34,307 nucleotides of DNA from an uncultured Ruminococcus sp. (GTDB lineage Bacteria > Bacillota > Clostridia > Oscillospirales > Acutalibacteraceae), in NCBI GenBank assembly GCA_902796225.1, contig CADBOO010000155.1, positions 1 through 34,307 of the forward strand. Direction: 5' to 3'. Of the stretch, positions 1 to 7,830 are shown piece after piece; position 1 is the stretch's first letter, and each line of letters opens with the position of its first letter. The position numbers and the translations under genes are program-made. The notes below the pieces were generated by a model. It saw nothing but the letters and a program-made list of their open reading frames with translations. It was not told the origin of the DNA and made no database searches.

Positions 1-1
1 T

Positions 2-112
2 CAAACTCTCCGCAAAGTTGTTGATCGCTTGTGTGATACCATCCGCAGTATCTCTGCACACACCATTACGAGCATCACTGCTAGAGACTGGATTGTTAAA
101 GCGTTTAATTAG
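2..112 (+). pseudogene. C-terminal end of a probable IS630-type transposase (partial)
   Basis: An open frame enters from the left edge and runs 36 codons to a TAG stop at 110-112. The readable tail includes VVDRLCDTIRSIS and ends ITARDWIVKAFN. An amphipathic helix followed by a short 'SIT-x-R-x-WI' ending is how many IS630-family transposases finish. The catalytic DDE domain would lie outside the window, so family and intactness cannot be proven here. It converges tail-to-tail with the lipoprotein gene that closes the EPS locus, leaving only 16 bp between the two stop codons. It could be a complete insertion sequence cut by the window edge or a decayed remnant. Confidence 0.5.
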
Positions 113-128
113 AGATTAGTATTATATG

Positions 129-890
129 CTATTTCAGCGAGACTTCGAATTTTTTATCTTCATACAGATTTTGGAGGATCACATTCACATCCTCCTGCAT
201 GGCCTCATAGATGCCGATTTGCGCAGCGTTCAACTTTTTCTTGTCAAAATCAAAGGTTTCCAGCCTTAGCTCTGTACCGTCATAAGTTCCTAAAAGCGTG
301 CCCTTCTCCGAACCGAAGTAGATCGTAAACAACGGCGTTCCGTCACAGGAGAACGCAACTGCTTTGTCGTCTGCTTTTACCGTGACGCTGTCCTTCCATC
401 GCTGAGGATAATACATCGTAACAATCTTGGTCTCAATTGCAAATGTTTTTCCGTCATCCTCCAGAAGCGGCGTGCCGATTGAAAAATCATAATCCTTTGC
501 AAGGTTTTCGGTGATGATATTCACATCGTCCTGCATCGCTGCGAAGTCTTCGTAGCTTTTATCTTTTTTGTCCAGTTCATAAAACCGTACATAGACCCCC
601 ACATTACCGTCGTCAGTAAAAAGTGTTCCGAGCAAGGTGTCCCCTTTGTTAAAGGAGATATCAAAAATACTCTTGCCGTTCGAAGAGAAACGAACCGTGT
701 AAACACCGTCTTCAAGGATGTCTGTCTTGACCTTATCCTCCCATTTTGACGGATAGCGCAGATCAGCGTATTTTGTTTCGATGGTAAAAAACTCGTCGTT
801 GTCCTCTTCGGCTTTTTTGCCGTCACCGCAGGCAGCAAGCAGCCCGCAAATGCACAAAACGACTAACATGATCGCCAGTAATTGTTTCAT
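129..890 (-). CDS. Lipoprotein with two tandem copies of an unknown domain
   Basis: The 253-residue product starts with a lipoprotein signal peptide: a basic start MKQ, a hydrophobic core, and a lipobox LLAAC with the lipidated cysteine at residue 21. It should be anchored to the outer face of the membrane. The mature part contains two similar units of about 100 residues (about 34-135 and 149-249). Each opens with F-x-IETK, then a YP-x-x-W motif (YPSKW, YPQRW), then a GTLLGT or TLLGTL turn, and closes with AMQ-[DE]-DVN-x-I-x-[EQ]-NL. I do not recognise the domain. A GGAGG site lies about 8 bases before the ATG. The gene is 25 bp downstream of the flippase gene and is probably the last gene of the EPS transcript. 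A role in the cell envelope is inferred from location only. Confidence 0.85.
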   Translation of the reverse strand: MKQLLAIMLVVLCICGLLAACGDGKKAEEDNDEFFTIETKYADLRYPSKWEDKVKTDILEDGVYTVRFSSNGKSIFDISFNKGDTLLGTLFTDDGNVGVYVRFYELDKKDKSYEDFAAMQDDVNIITENLAKDYDFSIGTPLLEDDGKTFAIETKIVTMYYPQRWKDSVTVKADDKAVAFSCDGTPLFTIYFGSEKGTLLGTYDGTELRLETFDFDKKKLNAAQIGIYEAMQEDVNVILQNLYEDKKFEVSLK

Positions 891-915
891 ATCATAACCT
901 CCATATATTGGTATA

Positions 916-2220
916 CTATTTTTTTCTGACAGGGAGAACCCCGTCTTTCAGCATGATGCCTGACAGAATCAGCCGCGTCACGGAACGCAAATCCTTCATC
1001 AATAACGGAACTCCGAAAATAGTGGAAATCTGCGTAATCAACGACGCAAGCGCGGCGCCGGTGGTTCCGATCAGCGGAATCAAAAGATAGTTCAACGCCA
1101 CATTAATGGCCGCAGACGCGAAATAGATATATTTAACATACCGTTGCTTCCGCTCGCAGACGATCCAGATATTGCGCGCCACTCCCAGATAAGAGAAGCC
1201 TACATACCATACTACAACACGAAACGGCTGCACGGCCGGGAGATAGGCTTCACCGTATATTATCCCGATAAATAAAGGCGCTATGATACTGAACATAGCG
1301 GAAAACGCAACAGAAACATAAAACACAAGTGCATACAGCCGCCTGTTATACAGCAGATACTTTTTCTTATCTGTATTATGGTACTCCATGATAGTCGGTC
1401 TGAGCGAGTCAATAATAGCGCCGAGAACAAATGCCCACAAAAGGCTGATCTGAACCGCGAGCGAATAATATCCCACGCTCTCTTTGCTCATCATCTGTTC
1501 AAGCATCAGTTTATCGGTCGCAGCGTAGATCGATACCATCAGTCCGGGCAAAATATAATTGTAGCTGTCAGCCAATATCTCTTTCGATTTCCGCATGCTG
1601 AAGCTCAGTTTCGGTCCGTTTTTCTTTTTATAAAAAATATACAGAAACAGGGCAACAAAAAAGCTGTCTACTGAGTTTGAAATTGCAAACCACTCAACAC
1701 TCATTCCAAAAGCCAGCAGCAGCACCTTATACGCTGAAGCAATGCTGTAGGAAACCAGTGTGGCAATGGCAAAATACTTAGAGAGAAGCCGCGCCTGAAA
1801 CCAATAATTGAAGGTATCAAACACCTGAAACAGCAGACTGATTGAATACAGAAAGGTAACAAAAACAGACAGTGGTTCCGAATGATCGATCACACTCACG
1901 ATACCGACAATCGTCATTAACGAGAGAATGCTTGAAATCATTCGCATTACGATCGAAGAACCAAGCGCTTCTCCTTCTTCCTTCGGGTTATCTATAAGAA
2001 TCTTTACGATTACGGAATTGATCCCCAAAGTGCAAAAAGAAGTGAAAAAGGTAGCATACGCTGCAGCATAATTGATGATTCCGTAGTTACTGGGACCCAG
2101 ATAACGCGCCGTCAGTATGCCGACAAAAAAATTAATGATAATATGAAAAATCCTGCCGAGCATCAGCCAACTGGCATTGCGAACCATTCTGTTTTGAATA
2201 ATCCGTTTTATTCTATTCAT
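916..2220 (-). CDS. Wzx-type polysaccharide flippase (MOP superfamily)
   Basis: The 434-residue, highly hydrophobic protein has about a dozen predicted membrane segments. Its N-terminus is typical of oligosaccharide flippases: a SWLMLGRIF helix, then FFVGILTARYLGPSNYGIIN, matching the 'R-x-LG-P-x-x-YG' signature of the polysaccharide biosynthesis/Wzx family. These proteins move undecaprenyl-diphosphate-linked repeat units from the inner to the outer face of the membrane. The start codon overlaps the stop codon of the upstream acetyltransferase gene (ATGA), so translation is probably coupled. Together with the Wzy candidate at 3872-5020, it indicates a Wzx/Wzy-dependent pathway rather than an ABC-transporter pathway. 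Substrate cannot be deduced. Confidence 0.93.
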   Translation of the reverse strand: MNRIKRIIQNRMVRNASWLMLGRIFHIIINFFVGILTARYLGPSNYGIINYAAAYATFFTSFCTLGINSVIVKILIDNPKEEGEALGSSIVMRMISSILSLMTIVGIVSVIDHSEPLSVFVTFLYSISLLFQVFDTFNYWFQARLLSKYFAIATLVSYSIASAYKVLLLAFGMSVEWFAISNSVDSFFVALFLYIFYKKKNGPKLSFSMRKSKEILADSYNYILPGLMVSIYAATDKLMLEQMMSKESVGYYSLAVQISLLWAFVLGAIIDSLRPTIMEYHNTDKKKYLLYNRRLYALVFYVSVAFSAMFSIIAPLFIGIIYGEAYLPAVQPFRVVVWYVGFSYLGVARNIWIVCERKQRYVKYIYFASAAINVALNYLLIPLIGTTGAALASLITQISTIFGVPLLMKDLRSVTRLILSGIMLKDGVLPVRKK

Positions 2221-2717
2221 GGCGTTAAATTCTTCTTCTTTTCAGCCGGAACACCTGCAGCCAGCGTATTGTCGGGAACGTCGTGAATGACACATGAGCA
2301 TCCTGCGATTACACATCCGTTTCCGATCGTAGTATCGCCGATAACAGTCGTTCTGCCGCCGATCCATGTCCCGTTTCCGACTTTTTGCGTGCGTTTCACC
2401 CCCTGACCGGCACGTTGGTTCACTTCGCCGATCATATGGTCGCCGGTCTGGAAGATGACTTCCGGTCCGATATCGCAGTTATTTCCGATCTCAATCGTTC
2501 CGTTACCGTTACCGCAGAAGTTTTTCCCTATCCAGCAGTTTTTTCCTATCGTCAATTCTGCAGAGCTATAAAACGGGCCGACTATCCTTGTTCCCTTACC
2601 GATCGAAAAACCCGCTCTATTAAGCAGCTTTCGCTTGTGTTCATAATTCGACATACCGGCATACAAGTGATTAACCCAGAAGAATGCGTGTCTTCGATAT
2701 AGTGTTTTAAGTTTCAT
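2217..2717 (-). CDS. Left-handed beta-helix (hexapeptide) acetyltransferase
   Basis: The protein has 166 residues. Its C-terminal two thirds consist of hexapeptide repeats of the form [IV]-G-x-x-x-x, for example IGKNCWIG, IEIGNNCDIGPEVIF and GNGTWIGGRTTVIGDTTIG. It ends with the conserved VIHDVPDNTLAAGVPAE block of the maltose/colanic-acid type O-acetyltransferases. The GDH within FQTGDHMIGE supplies the usual catalytic histidine. The reaction would be acetyl transfer from acetyl-CoA to a sugar hydroxyl in the cytoplasm, before export. The length is slightly short for the family but no part of the helix looks missing. It overlaps the flippase gene by 4 bp and lies 10 bp after the GT4 gene. 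Confidence 0.92.
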   Translation of the reverse strand: MKLKTLYRRHAFFWVNHLYAGMSNYEHKRKLLNRAGFSIGKGTRIVGPFYSSAELTIGKNCWIGKNFCGNGNGTIEIGNNCDIGPEVIFQTGDHMIGEVNQRAGQGVKRTQKVGNGTWIGGRTTVIGDTTIGNGCVIAGCSCVIHDVPDNTLAAGVPAEKKKNLTP

Positions 2718-2727
2718 GATGATTGTG

Positions 2728-3870
2728 TTATTCCTTTAGTATTTCAGCCATACTGCATGGGCCGTTCTCATACAGCTGCGGACTTTTTTCTCCTGCCAGA
2801 ATCCGCCTTGAAAGGTTGATCAGTCTCTCTGCGGCTACATCAGCGTTCCACAACTCAGTGATCGTTCGATATGCCTCTTTGCCCATTCTTTTTCGCTCGG
2901 AAGCATTGTCCATAAGGTAACGGATTTTTTTATACAACATCTCCACGTTGCCCGACTGATATGTCAATCCGTTGTGACTATCGCAAATCAAAAACGGAAC
3001 AGCCCCTGCGGCGTTGCTGCCGACGACAGCACATCCGCTGTTCATTGCTTCGTTGATGACCGCTCCCCAGCCTTCTTCCCGGTTGCTGGTAAAGGCAAAA
3101 ATTTCTGCCCGCTCCATATATCGGCGTACCTCATCAGGCGACATGGCGCCGCAAAAAGTGACTTCTTGAGTTATTTCATTCTCTGCGGCTATCCGCTTCA
3201 ACGACTCTTCCATCGGGCCTGAACCAATGATATTCAGAGAAAGGTCATAGCTGTCTTTTTTCAGACGGCGCACAACTTCCAATATGTTTTCCGGGTGTTT
3301 CAGTTCTATCAGTCTTGCCACCCATAGAAGACTGTTTTTTTCTTTTTTTTCTATCAGAAGATCAATGTCCTGATACCGCTTTGTCTCGGTAAAATATGCC
3401 CATCGATATGCCCTGTTTTGAAACATTCCCATTCTGGCATAGTCCCATGCAGCATAGGCGCTTGCGCACAAAAGATAAATCGGCGCATCGGAGGGATACT
3501 GTCGATGCCACTTGATCCTTCTGGGCAGGTATTTAAACGGTTCGATCCCGTGCCTGAGCGGTCGTTCACCGCATTTTATCAGCAGCTTTCTGCTGCGTAT
3601 CCTTTCATTCAAATAAGAATAATCGGCAGAACCGGTCAGCACAACATCTGCATTTTTGATGATTTCCATTGCCTTTTCTTTTGCAGCATTGTCAGAGTAA
3701 GCAATAAGATGATACGGTGCATCCGGCATTACATACCCCAGTTCTCTGCGTTCTTCACGCATCGGTGCAGTAGAAATAAACGTATACTCGCCGTCCGTCA
3801 GATGAAACAATGCATCTGAGAGCGGCTTTTGATGATGATTAAAATAATTCGAGACATAAACTATTTTCAT
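2728..3870 (-). CDS. Glycosyltransferase family 4 (GT-B fold)
   Basis: The 380-residue protein starts MKIVYVSNYFNHHQKPL, a typical GT-B N-terminal strand. The C-terminal half has the GT4 hallmark: NSLLWVARLIELKHPENIL, then IGSGPMEESLKRIA, then SNREEGWGAVINEAMNSGCA with the paired glutamates of the E-x7-E motif. It would transfer a sugar from a nucleotide donor to the lipid-linked growing repeat unit at the cytoplasmic face. I chose the ATG at 3868-3870, because AGGTGA lies 6 bases upstream and the ATG follows the polymerase stop codon by one base. A GTG three codons earlier (at 3879) is possible but would coincide with the ribosome site. Donor and linkage are not readable. Confidence 0.93.
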   Translation of the reverse strand: MKIVYVSNYFNHHQKPLSDALFHLTDGEYTFISTAPMREERRELGYVMPDAPYHLIAYSDNAAKEKAMEIIKNADVVLTGSADYSYLNERIRSRKLLIKCGERPLRHGIEPFKYLPRRIKWHRQYPSDAPIYLLCASAYAAWDYARMGMFQNRAYRWAYFTETKRYQDIDLLIEKKEKNSLLWVARLIELKHPENILEVVRRLKKDSYDLSLNIIGSGPMEESLKRIAAENEITQEVTFCGAMSPDEVRRYMERAEIFAFTSNREEGWGAVINEAMNSGCAVVGSNAAGAVPFLICDSHNGLTYQSGNVEMLYKKIRYLMDNASERKRMGKEAYRTITELWNADVAAERLINLSRRILAGEKSPQLYENGPCSMAEILKE

Positions 3871-3871
3871 T

Positions 3872-5020
3872 TTATTCACCTGACAAAGCAGGCTTTTCCT
3901 GCGATAAATATCTGGCTATCATTCCGTCAAAGAGGGTTGCGGAAATAAACAGCCAAGGAGCTCCATTGAGAACAGGTTCAACATAATACTGCATAAAAAG
4001 AATGACAGAAAATGAAGCAAAAAGGATCTTTGTCGATAAATCATCGACGGTCAGGATGAATCTTATTATTCTGTAAATAAATCCTGCCATGTAAACTGTC
4101 AAAGCAGTAAAAGCGATCCATCCGCCCGAACTCCAGGTATCCAGCCAGATATCATGCGCATAGATACCGACTTCCTCTCGCAAAGCGCCTCCGCCCCAAG
4201 GATAATCGAGCATTTTGGAAATATACATTCCCTTTGCGTCCCATCGCCCTGAATCAATCAGTGACGCGTCATTCGCTTTGGTAAAGCTGACACGAAAAGC
4301 CAGATAGCTGTTATCATACATGGATCTGATTCCAAGCCAGTTGAACTGATACGCCAGTATCACAAACAACAACAGCACGGCGATCATAACGATCATAATG
4401 ATTGCTATTCTTTTCTGTTTGTGAAAAATAGATATCAAAACACCGACAATTGTAGCGGCAATAAACAACACAAGCGTCGATCGGTTTCCGGTCAGAATAC
4501 CGAAGACAACTCCCAACAAGGAAAAAGGAATAAACGTGTAGTATTTTCCTCCTTTTGATAACGCATAAACAAACATGGGCAGAAACAAGACATAATTAGA
4601 CATTAACCCTGTCGTTGTCGTTATCGTACGCGACCATATATCAGTGTATACAGAAACATACCCTGTTCTGATGCCGTTATGTGCCATTGTCAGCGCGACA
4701 CTCAAAATTACATGAGCTGCCATGCCGATTGCGATCACAAGATACGAGGTAACGATATCTTTTTTATCGATTACATCAAAATAATTATAGCCGAGCAAAA
4801 ATGCTAACGGTACAAACAACAGTCGTACCGTAGAACGCTGTCCGGCAGCGATTTCGGGTATCAAATATGCTGTCACAAACGCAACCAGGATCACAGTGGT
4901 AATATTCACTTTTATTCTTTTTTTCTTAATTAACGTTACTCCGAACGGAATTGCTAAGAATGCAGAGCCCCATAGCATGAAATTGATTCCGAATAGGAAT
5001 AAGAATATGTAAAAAAGCAT
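3872..5020 (-). CDS. O-antigen-ligase/Wzy-like polysaccharide polymerase
   Basis: The 382-residue integral membrane protein has around ten hydrophobic segments. A conserved core contains GILTGNRSTLVLFIAATIVG, which resembles the 'G-S-R-G/S' turn before the long helix in Wzy/O-antigen ligase proteins. A large extracellular loop follows with YPWGGGALREEVGIYAHDIW, giving the 'GxG...AHN/D-x-xL/W' pattern of the family. It would polymerise flipped repeat units outside the membrane. The start at ATG 5018-5020 (MLFYIFLF) is supported by AGAGG six bases upstream. A TTG seven codons earlier has no such site. Wzy sequences are poorly conserved, so the call rests on topology, the loop motif and the EPS context. 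Confidence 0.85.
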   Translation of the reverse strand: MLFYIFLFLFGINFMLWGSAFLAIPFGVTLIKKKRIKVNITTVILVAFVTAYLIPEIAAGQRSTVRLLFVPLAFLLGYNYFDVIDKKDIVTSYLVIAIGMAAHVILSVALTMAHNGIRTGYVSVYTDIWSRTITTTTGLMSNYVLFLPMFVYALSKGGKYYTFIPFSLLGVVFGILTGNRSTLVLFIAATIVGVLISIFHKQKRIAIIMIVMIAVLLLFVILAYQFNWLGIRSMYDNSYLAFRVSFTKANDASLIDSGRWDAKGMYISKMLDYPWGGGALREEVGIYAHDIWLDTWSSGGWIAFTALTVYMAGFIYRIIRFILTVDDLSTKILFASFSVILFMQYYVEPVLNGAPWLFISATLFDGMIARYLSQEKPALSGE

Positions 5021-5091
5021 TTCTTCCTCTTTGTTGCGCAATTCCGAAGATTTGCTGCTTCAAGATCTGTGCGAATCTTCTTGGCTGTTTT

Positions 5092-6108
5092 TCAACTGAA
5101 TGTTTTATGTTTATTATTATGGCCCTTCCAGAAAAGAACGCCGCCAAAGTATGACATCAACATAACCGGCGGACAGATATGCTGTGACATCAGACAGATT
5201 ACTTTTATACTGATCGAACAATTGCTGTTCATAATTATGCGGCGATGTGCTTTTGAAAACTGCTGCATCTCGCGGAGCAAATCCCGCGCTTTGATTTTTT
5301 CTTCTTTTGAAAAGCGCCAATAGAATCTCCACATCCTGCCGATGACCGTAAAGAGTTCGTAGAGCGGTTGATCGTTAAAAGCAGGGAGCGCCTTATACCT
5401 GTCATAAAATGCTATCCATGAATCCAAAATCTTCTTGTGCGTTTTGGTATGTGTAATGCTGCTTTTTCGCATACGATAATGAAACAAGGATTTTGTTATT
5501 CTGACAACAGTTCCGTCGGACTCGCTCATACGCAGCAACATCTTCAAGGATAATCGCACATCTTCGGCATCACTCACAATCGGAAAACGAAGATCGGAGA
5601 AACACTCTGCCCGGTACAGTTTATCCCACACTGCGCTGCTGATAGTTCCCATCGCGTAAGGATAAAGGATATCTTTTCCCTTAAAAAACCTGTCCGGTTT
5701 TTCGGTCGTATTGAGAATCGACTGATTGACGTATTCGATGATTCTTCTTGCCGTAACGATATCGGCTTGATACCTGAGCGACGTATTCAGAAGGACCTCC
5801 ACCGTATCCGGTTCTATCCAGTCATCGCCGTCGGCAAAAAGTATATAGGAGCCTTTGGTGCGATCCAATCCAAAATTTCTCGCCCCGGATGCCCCGCTGT
5901 TTTCAATGTGATACACACATACTCTGGGATCTTGTGTTGCATATTGCTCACAGATGGTGCTGCTGTCATCTGTCGATCCGTCATTAATAAGGATGATCTC
6001 AATATTCCGATAGCTTTGGCAGATCACCGAATCCAAGCACTGAACAAGATAGGTGCTGACGTTGTATACCGGAATAATGACCGAAACCAGAATCGTCTCA
6101 TTGTTCAT
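5092..6108 (-). CDS. Glycosyltransferase family 2 (GT-A fold)
   Basis: The 338-residue protein begins with the classical GT2 block: VSVIIPVYNVSTYLVQCLDS, IEIILINDGSTDDSSTICE, and the metal-binding D-x-D region LFADGDDWIEPDTVE. The remaining roughly 200 residues are the variable acceptor region, which is basic and aromatic (FYWRFSKEEK). A short hydrophobic stretch with several cysteines lies near the C-terminus. It would add a sugar from a nucleotide sugar to the lipid-linked intermediate. It is the first gene after the 274-bp gap that follows the large secreted protein gene, so it may start a separate transcript. GGAG lies 9 bases before the ATG. Confidence 0.93.
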   Translation of the reverse strand: MNNETILVSVIIPVYNVSTYLVQCLDSVICQSYRNIEIILINDGSTDDSSTICEQYATQDPRVCVYHIENSGASGARNFGLDRTKGSYILFADGDDWIEPDTVEVLLNTSLRYQADIVTARRIIEYVNQSILNTTEKPDRFFKGKDILYPYAMGTISSAVWDKLYRAECFSDLRFPIVSDAEDVRLSLKMLLRMSESDGTVVRITKSLFHYRMRKSSITHTKTHKKILDSWIAFYDRYKALPAFNDQPLYELFTVIGRMWRFYWRFSKEEKIKARDLLREMQQFSKAHRRIIMNSNCSISIKVICLMSQHICPPVMLMSYFGGVLFWKGHNNKHKTFS

Positions 6109-6382
6109 CCTTGATATCTCCGTTTTTCTCTATCATTATGATGATTGTTTATCTTACTTCAATTCTCCGAAGACCTATACAAAAAAGGACTGGGGTTCTT
6201 TGCGATTGTATTCACTCTTATTCATTTCCTCGAATTGCGCCGCCAACCTCAATGGCCGAAAGACGCTTTTTAACGCAAAAAGCTGGTTTTGAAAAGGAAT
6301 AAGAATACATATAAAAGCGCCGAGATCCGGCGGTATCGCAGAGGCGGAGATATTCCGCCTCTGCGAATTGCCGGTACATTGA
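6109..6382. other. Intergenic region between GT2 and the secreted glycosidase genes
   Basis: This 274-bp stretch is the largest gap inside the EPS locus. It contains the strong hairpin at 6337-6365 next to the stop of the secreted protein gene, with a smaller gccg/cggc stem beside it (6319-6333). On the minus strand that smaller stem is followed by a TTTT-containing run. The rest (6109-6310) is non-coding and should carry any promoter for the downstream GT2-to-lipoprotein genes. I could not identify a convincing -35/-10 pair by eye. Short open frames here have no ribosome site or recognisable content. Confidence 0.5.
6319..6365 (-). terminator. Hairpin pair downstream of the secreted glycosidase gene
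   Basis: The main element is a perfect 12-bp stem with a 5-base loop at 6337-6365 (arms CGCAGAGGCGGA and TCCGCCTCTGCG). It starts 18 bp after the stop codon of the gene at 6383-11254. On the minus strand a second small GC stem (6321-6333) follows and leads into GCTTTTATA, a weak U-tract. The arrangement suggests termination or mRNA 3'-end protection after the large gene. The main stem itself has no immediate U-run, so it may attenuate rather than fully stop transcription. Confidence 0.6.
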
Positions 6383-7830
6383 TTATTCTGTTACTAATGC
6401 GCCGTCGTCGCCGAAGGTATAGTAACCCTCTTCGAGGATTCCGTTACCCTTTGCCGCCGATACATAGCATTTGCCGGTAGCTGCTCGGCAGGATCCCTTG
6501 ATATAATAGATCTTGCCGTCTACATTTACTACGCCTGCTGCGTTTCTCTGACCGTTCTTGAAGTAGTAGGTATTGCCGTCGGACCATACGCCGAAGCCTT
6601 CCCAAACGATCACGCCGTTTTCATCAAAGAGATAATATCCCGCGGGGACTTTTCCGTTGGCATAAGTCTCACTGATGTAGTTAACGCCGGTCTTCTTTGT
6701 GCAGTCACTGCCGATATAGATCAGGTTGCCCTCATATTCGATCACGCCTGCATAATATGGCTGACCGTTCTTGATGTAGCGTTCTTTTCCCTGCCACTGA
6801 CCGAATTCACCATCAACCAATGCGCCGGTCTCTTCATCAAAGAGGTAGTAACCCTCGCTGAGGACGTCGTTTGCCTTTGCGCTCGATACATAATACGTAC
6901 CCTTTGCCGACTGGCAATTGCTGCGGATGTAATACTTCTTGCCTGCCACTTCTACAGGACCCGCCGCGTAAGGCTGGCCGTCCTGGAAGTAAACATAATT
7001 GCCCTGCCAGTAGCCGAACGCATTGTCTGTCAGGTAGTTGTCTTCACCGAACAGATAGGTGCCGTCCTCAAGAATACCGTTGCCCTTGCCGTTTGCTACG
7101 GTTACCAAGCCGTTCTTGATCATGGCGTTGCTGCCGATGTAGTAGATTCCGTTCTCGTCCTGCATGACGCCTGCAAAGCACGGCTGTCCGAGTACGATCC
7201 AGCGCTCTGCGCCTGCCCACGTTGCAAATTTGCCGTCTACCATCGCAAAGTCGTCGCCGAACAGGTAGTAACCCGCGGGCAGCAGACCGTTGTTCTTTGC
7301 CTCTGTGATGTTCTCAAGTCCGCTCTTGGCTGTGAAGGCATTGGTGAAGTAGTAATACTTGCCGTCGATCAGCAGTAAGCCGGTTTGCGAGATACCGTCC
7401 ACCAGATAGTAGGTACCTGCGTCGGTCGTCAGGAAGCCGGTCGAGGTGATCTTGACCGCTTTGCCTTCTTCTCCGAAGTCATACCACTGCGGTGTGTAGG
7501 AGTTGGAGTTGATGACATAGCGCTTGCCGGTGTAGCAGTAACCCGGATCCTTGTTCGCGTCGCCGAAATAGTAATCACTGCCGTCAATGGTCTCCCAGCC
7601 GTGTCTGTAGTATGCGGGACCGTAGAAGTATCTTCTGCCGGCGGAAGTGATGTACCACTTACCCTCTACCAGCTTGCCGTTCTCTTCGAATTCGAAGGTG
7701 ACATATCCGTTGTTCAGGGTCGCAACAGGATTCATGGTAGTCGCGTCGAAGTAGTACCACTCGTCGTCGATCATCTTCCAGCCGGACGTCAGCTCGCCGA
7801 GCTGTGAGTAATAATACTTGCCGTCCTTCT
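6383..7830 (-). repeat. Coding tandem repeats at the C-terminus of the secreted glycosidase
   Basis: The 3' third of the gene encodes short aromatic units of choline/glucan-binding type (for example EWYYFDATTMNP and KYYYSQLGELTSGW). Towards the end these merge into about four longer units of 85-90 residues. Each long unit has the order W-x-G-x-x-x-YF/YI, NGQ-x-x-AGVV, YYI-x-S-x-C, G-x-x-YVS, NG-x-L-x-x-GYYLF. Boundaries are approximate because I aligned them by eye. Confidence 0.7.

Noticed and set aside
3418-3819. 133-codon plus-strand open frame inside the GT4 gene
   Set aside because: It is antisense to a well-supported glycosyltransferase and has no ribosome site or family features.
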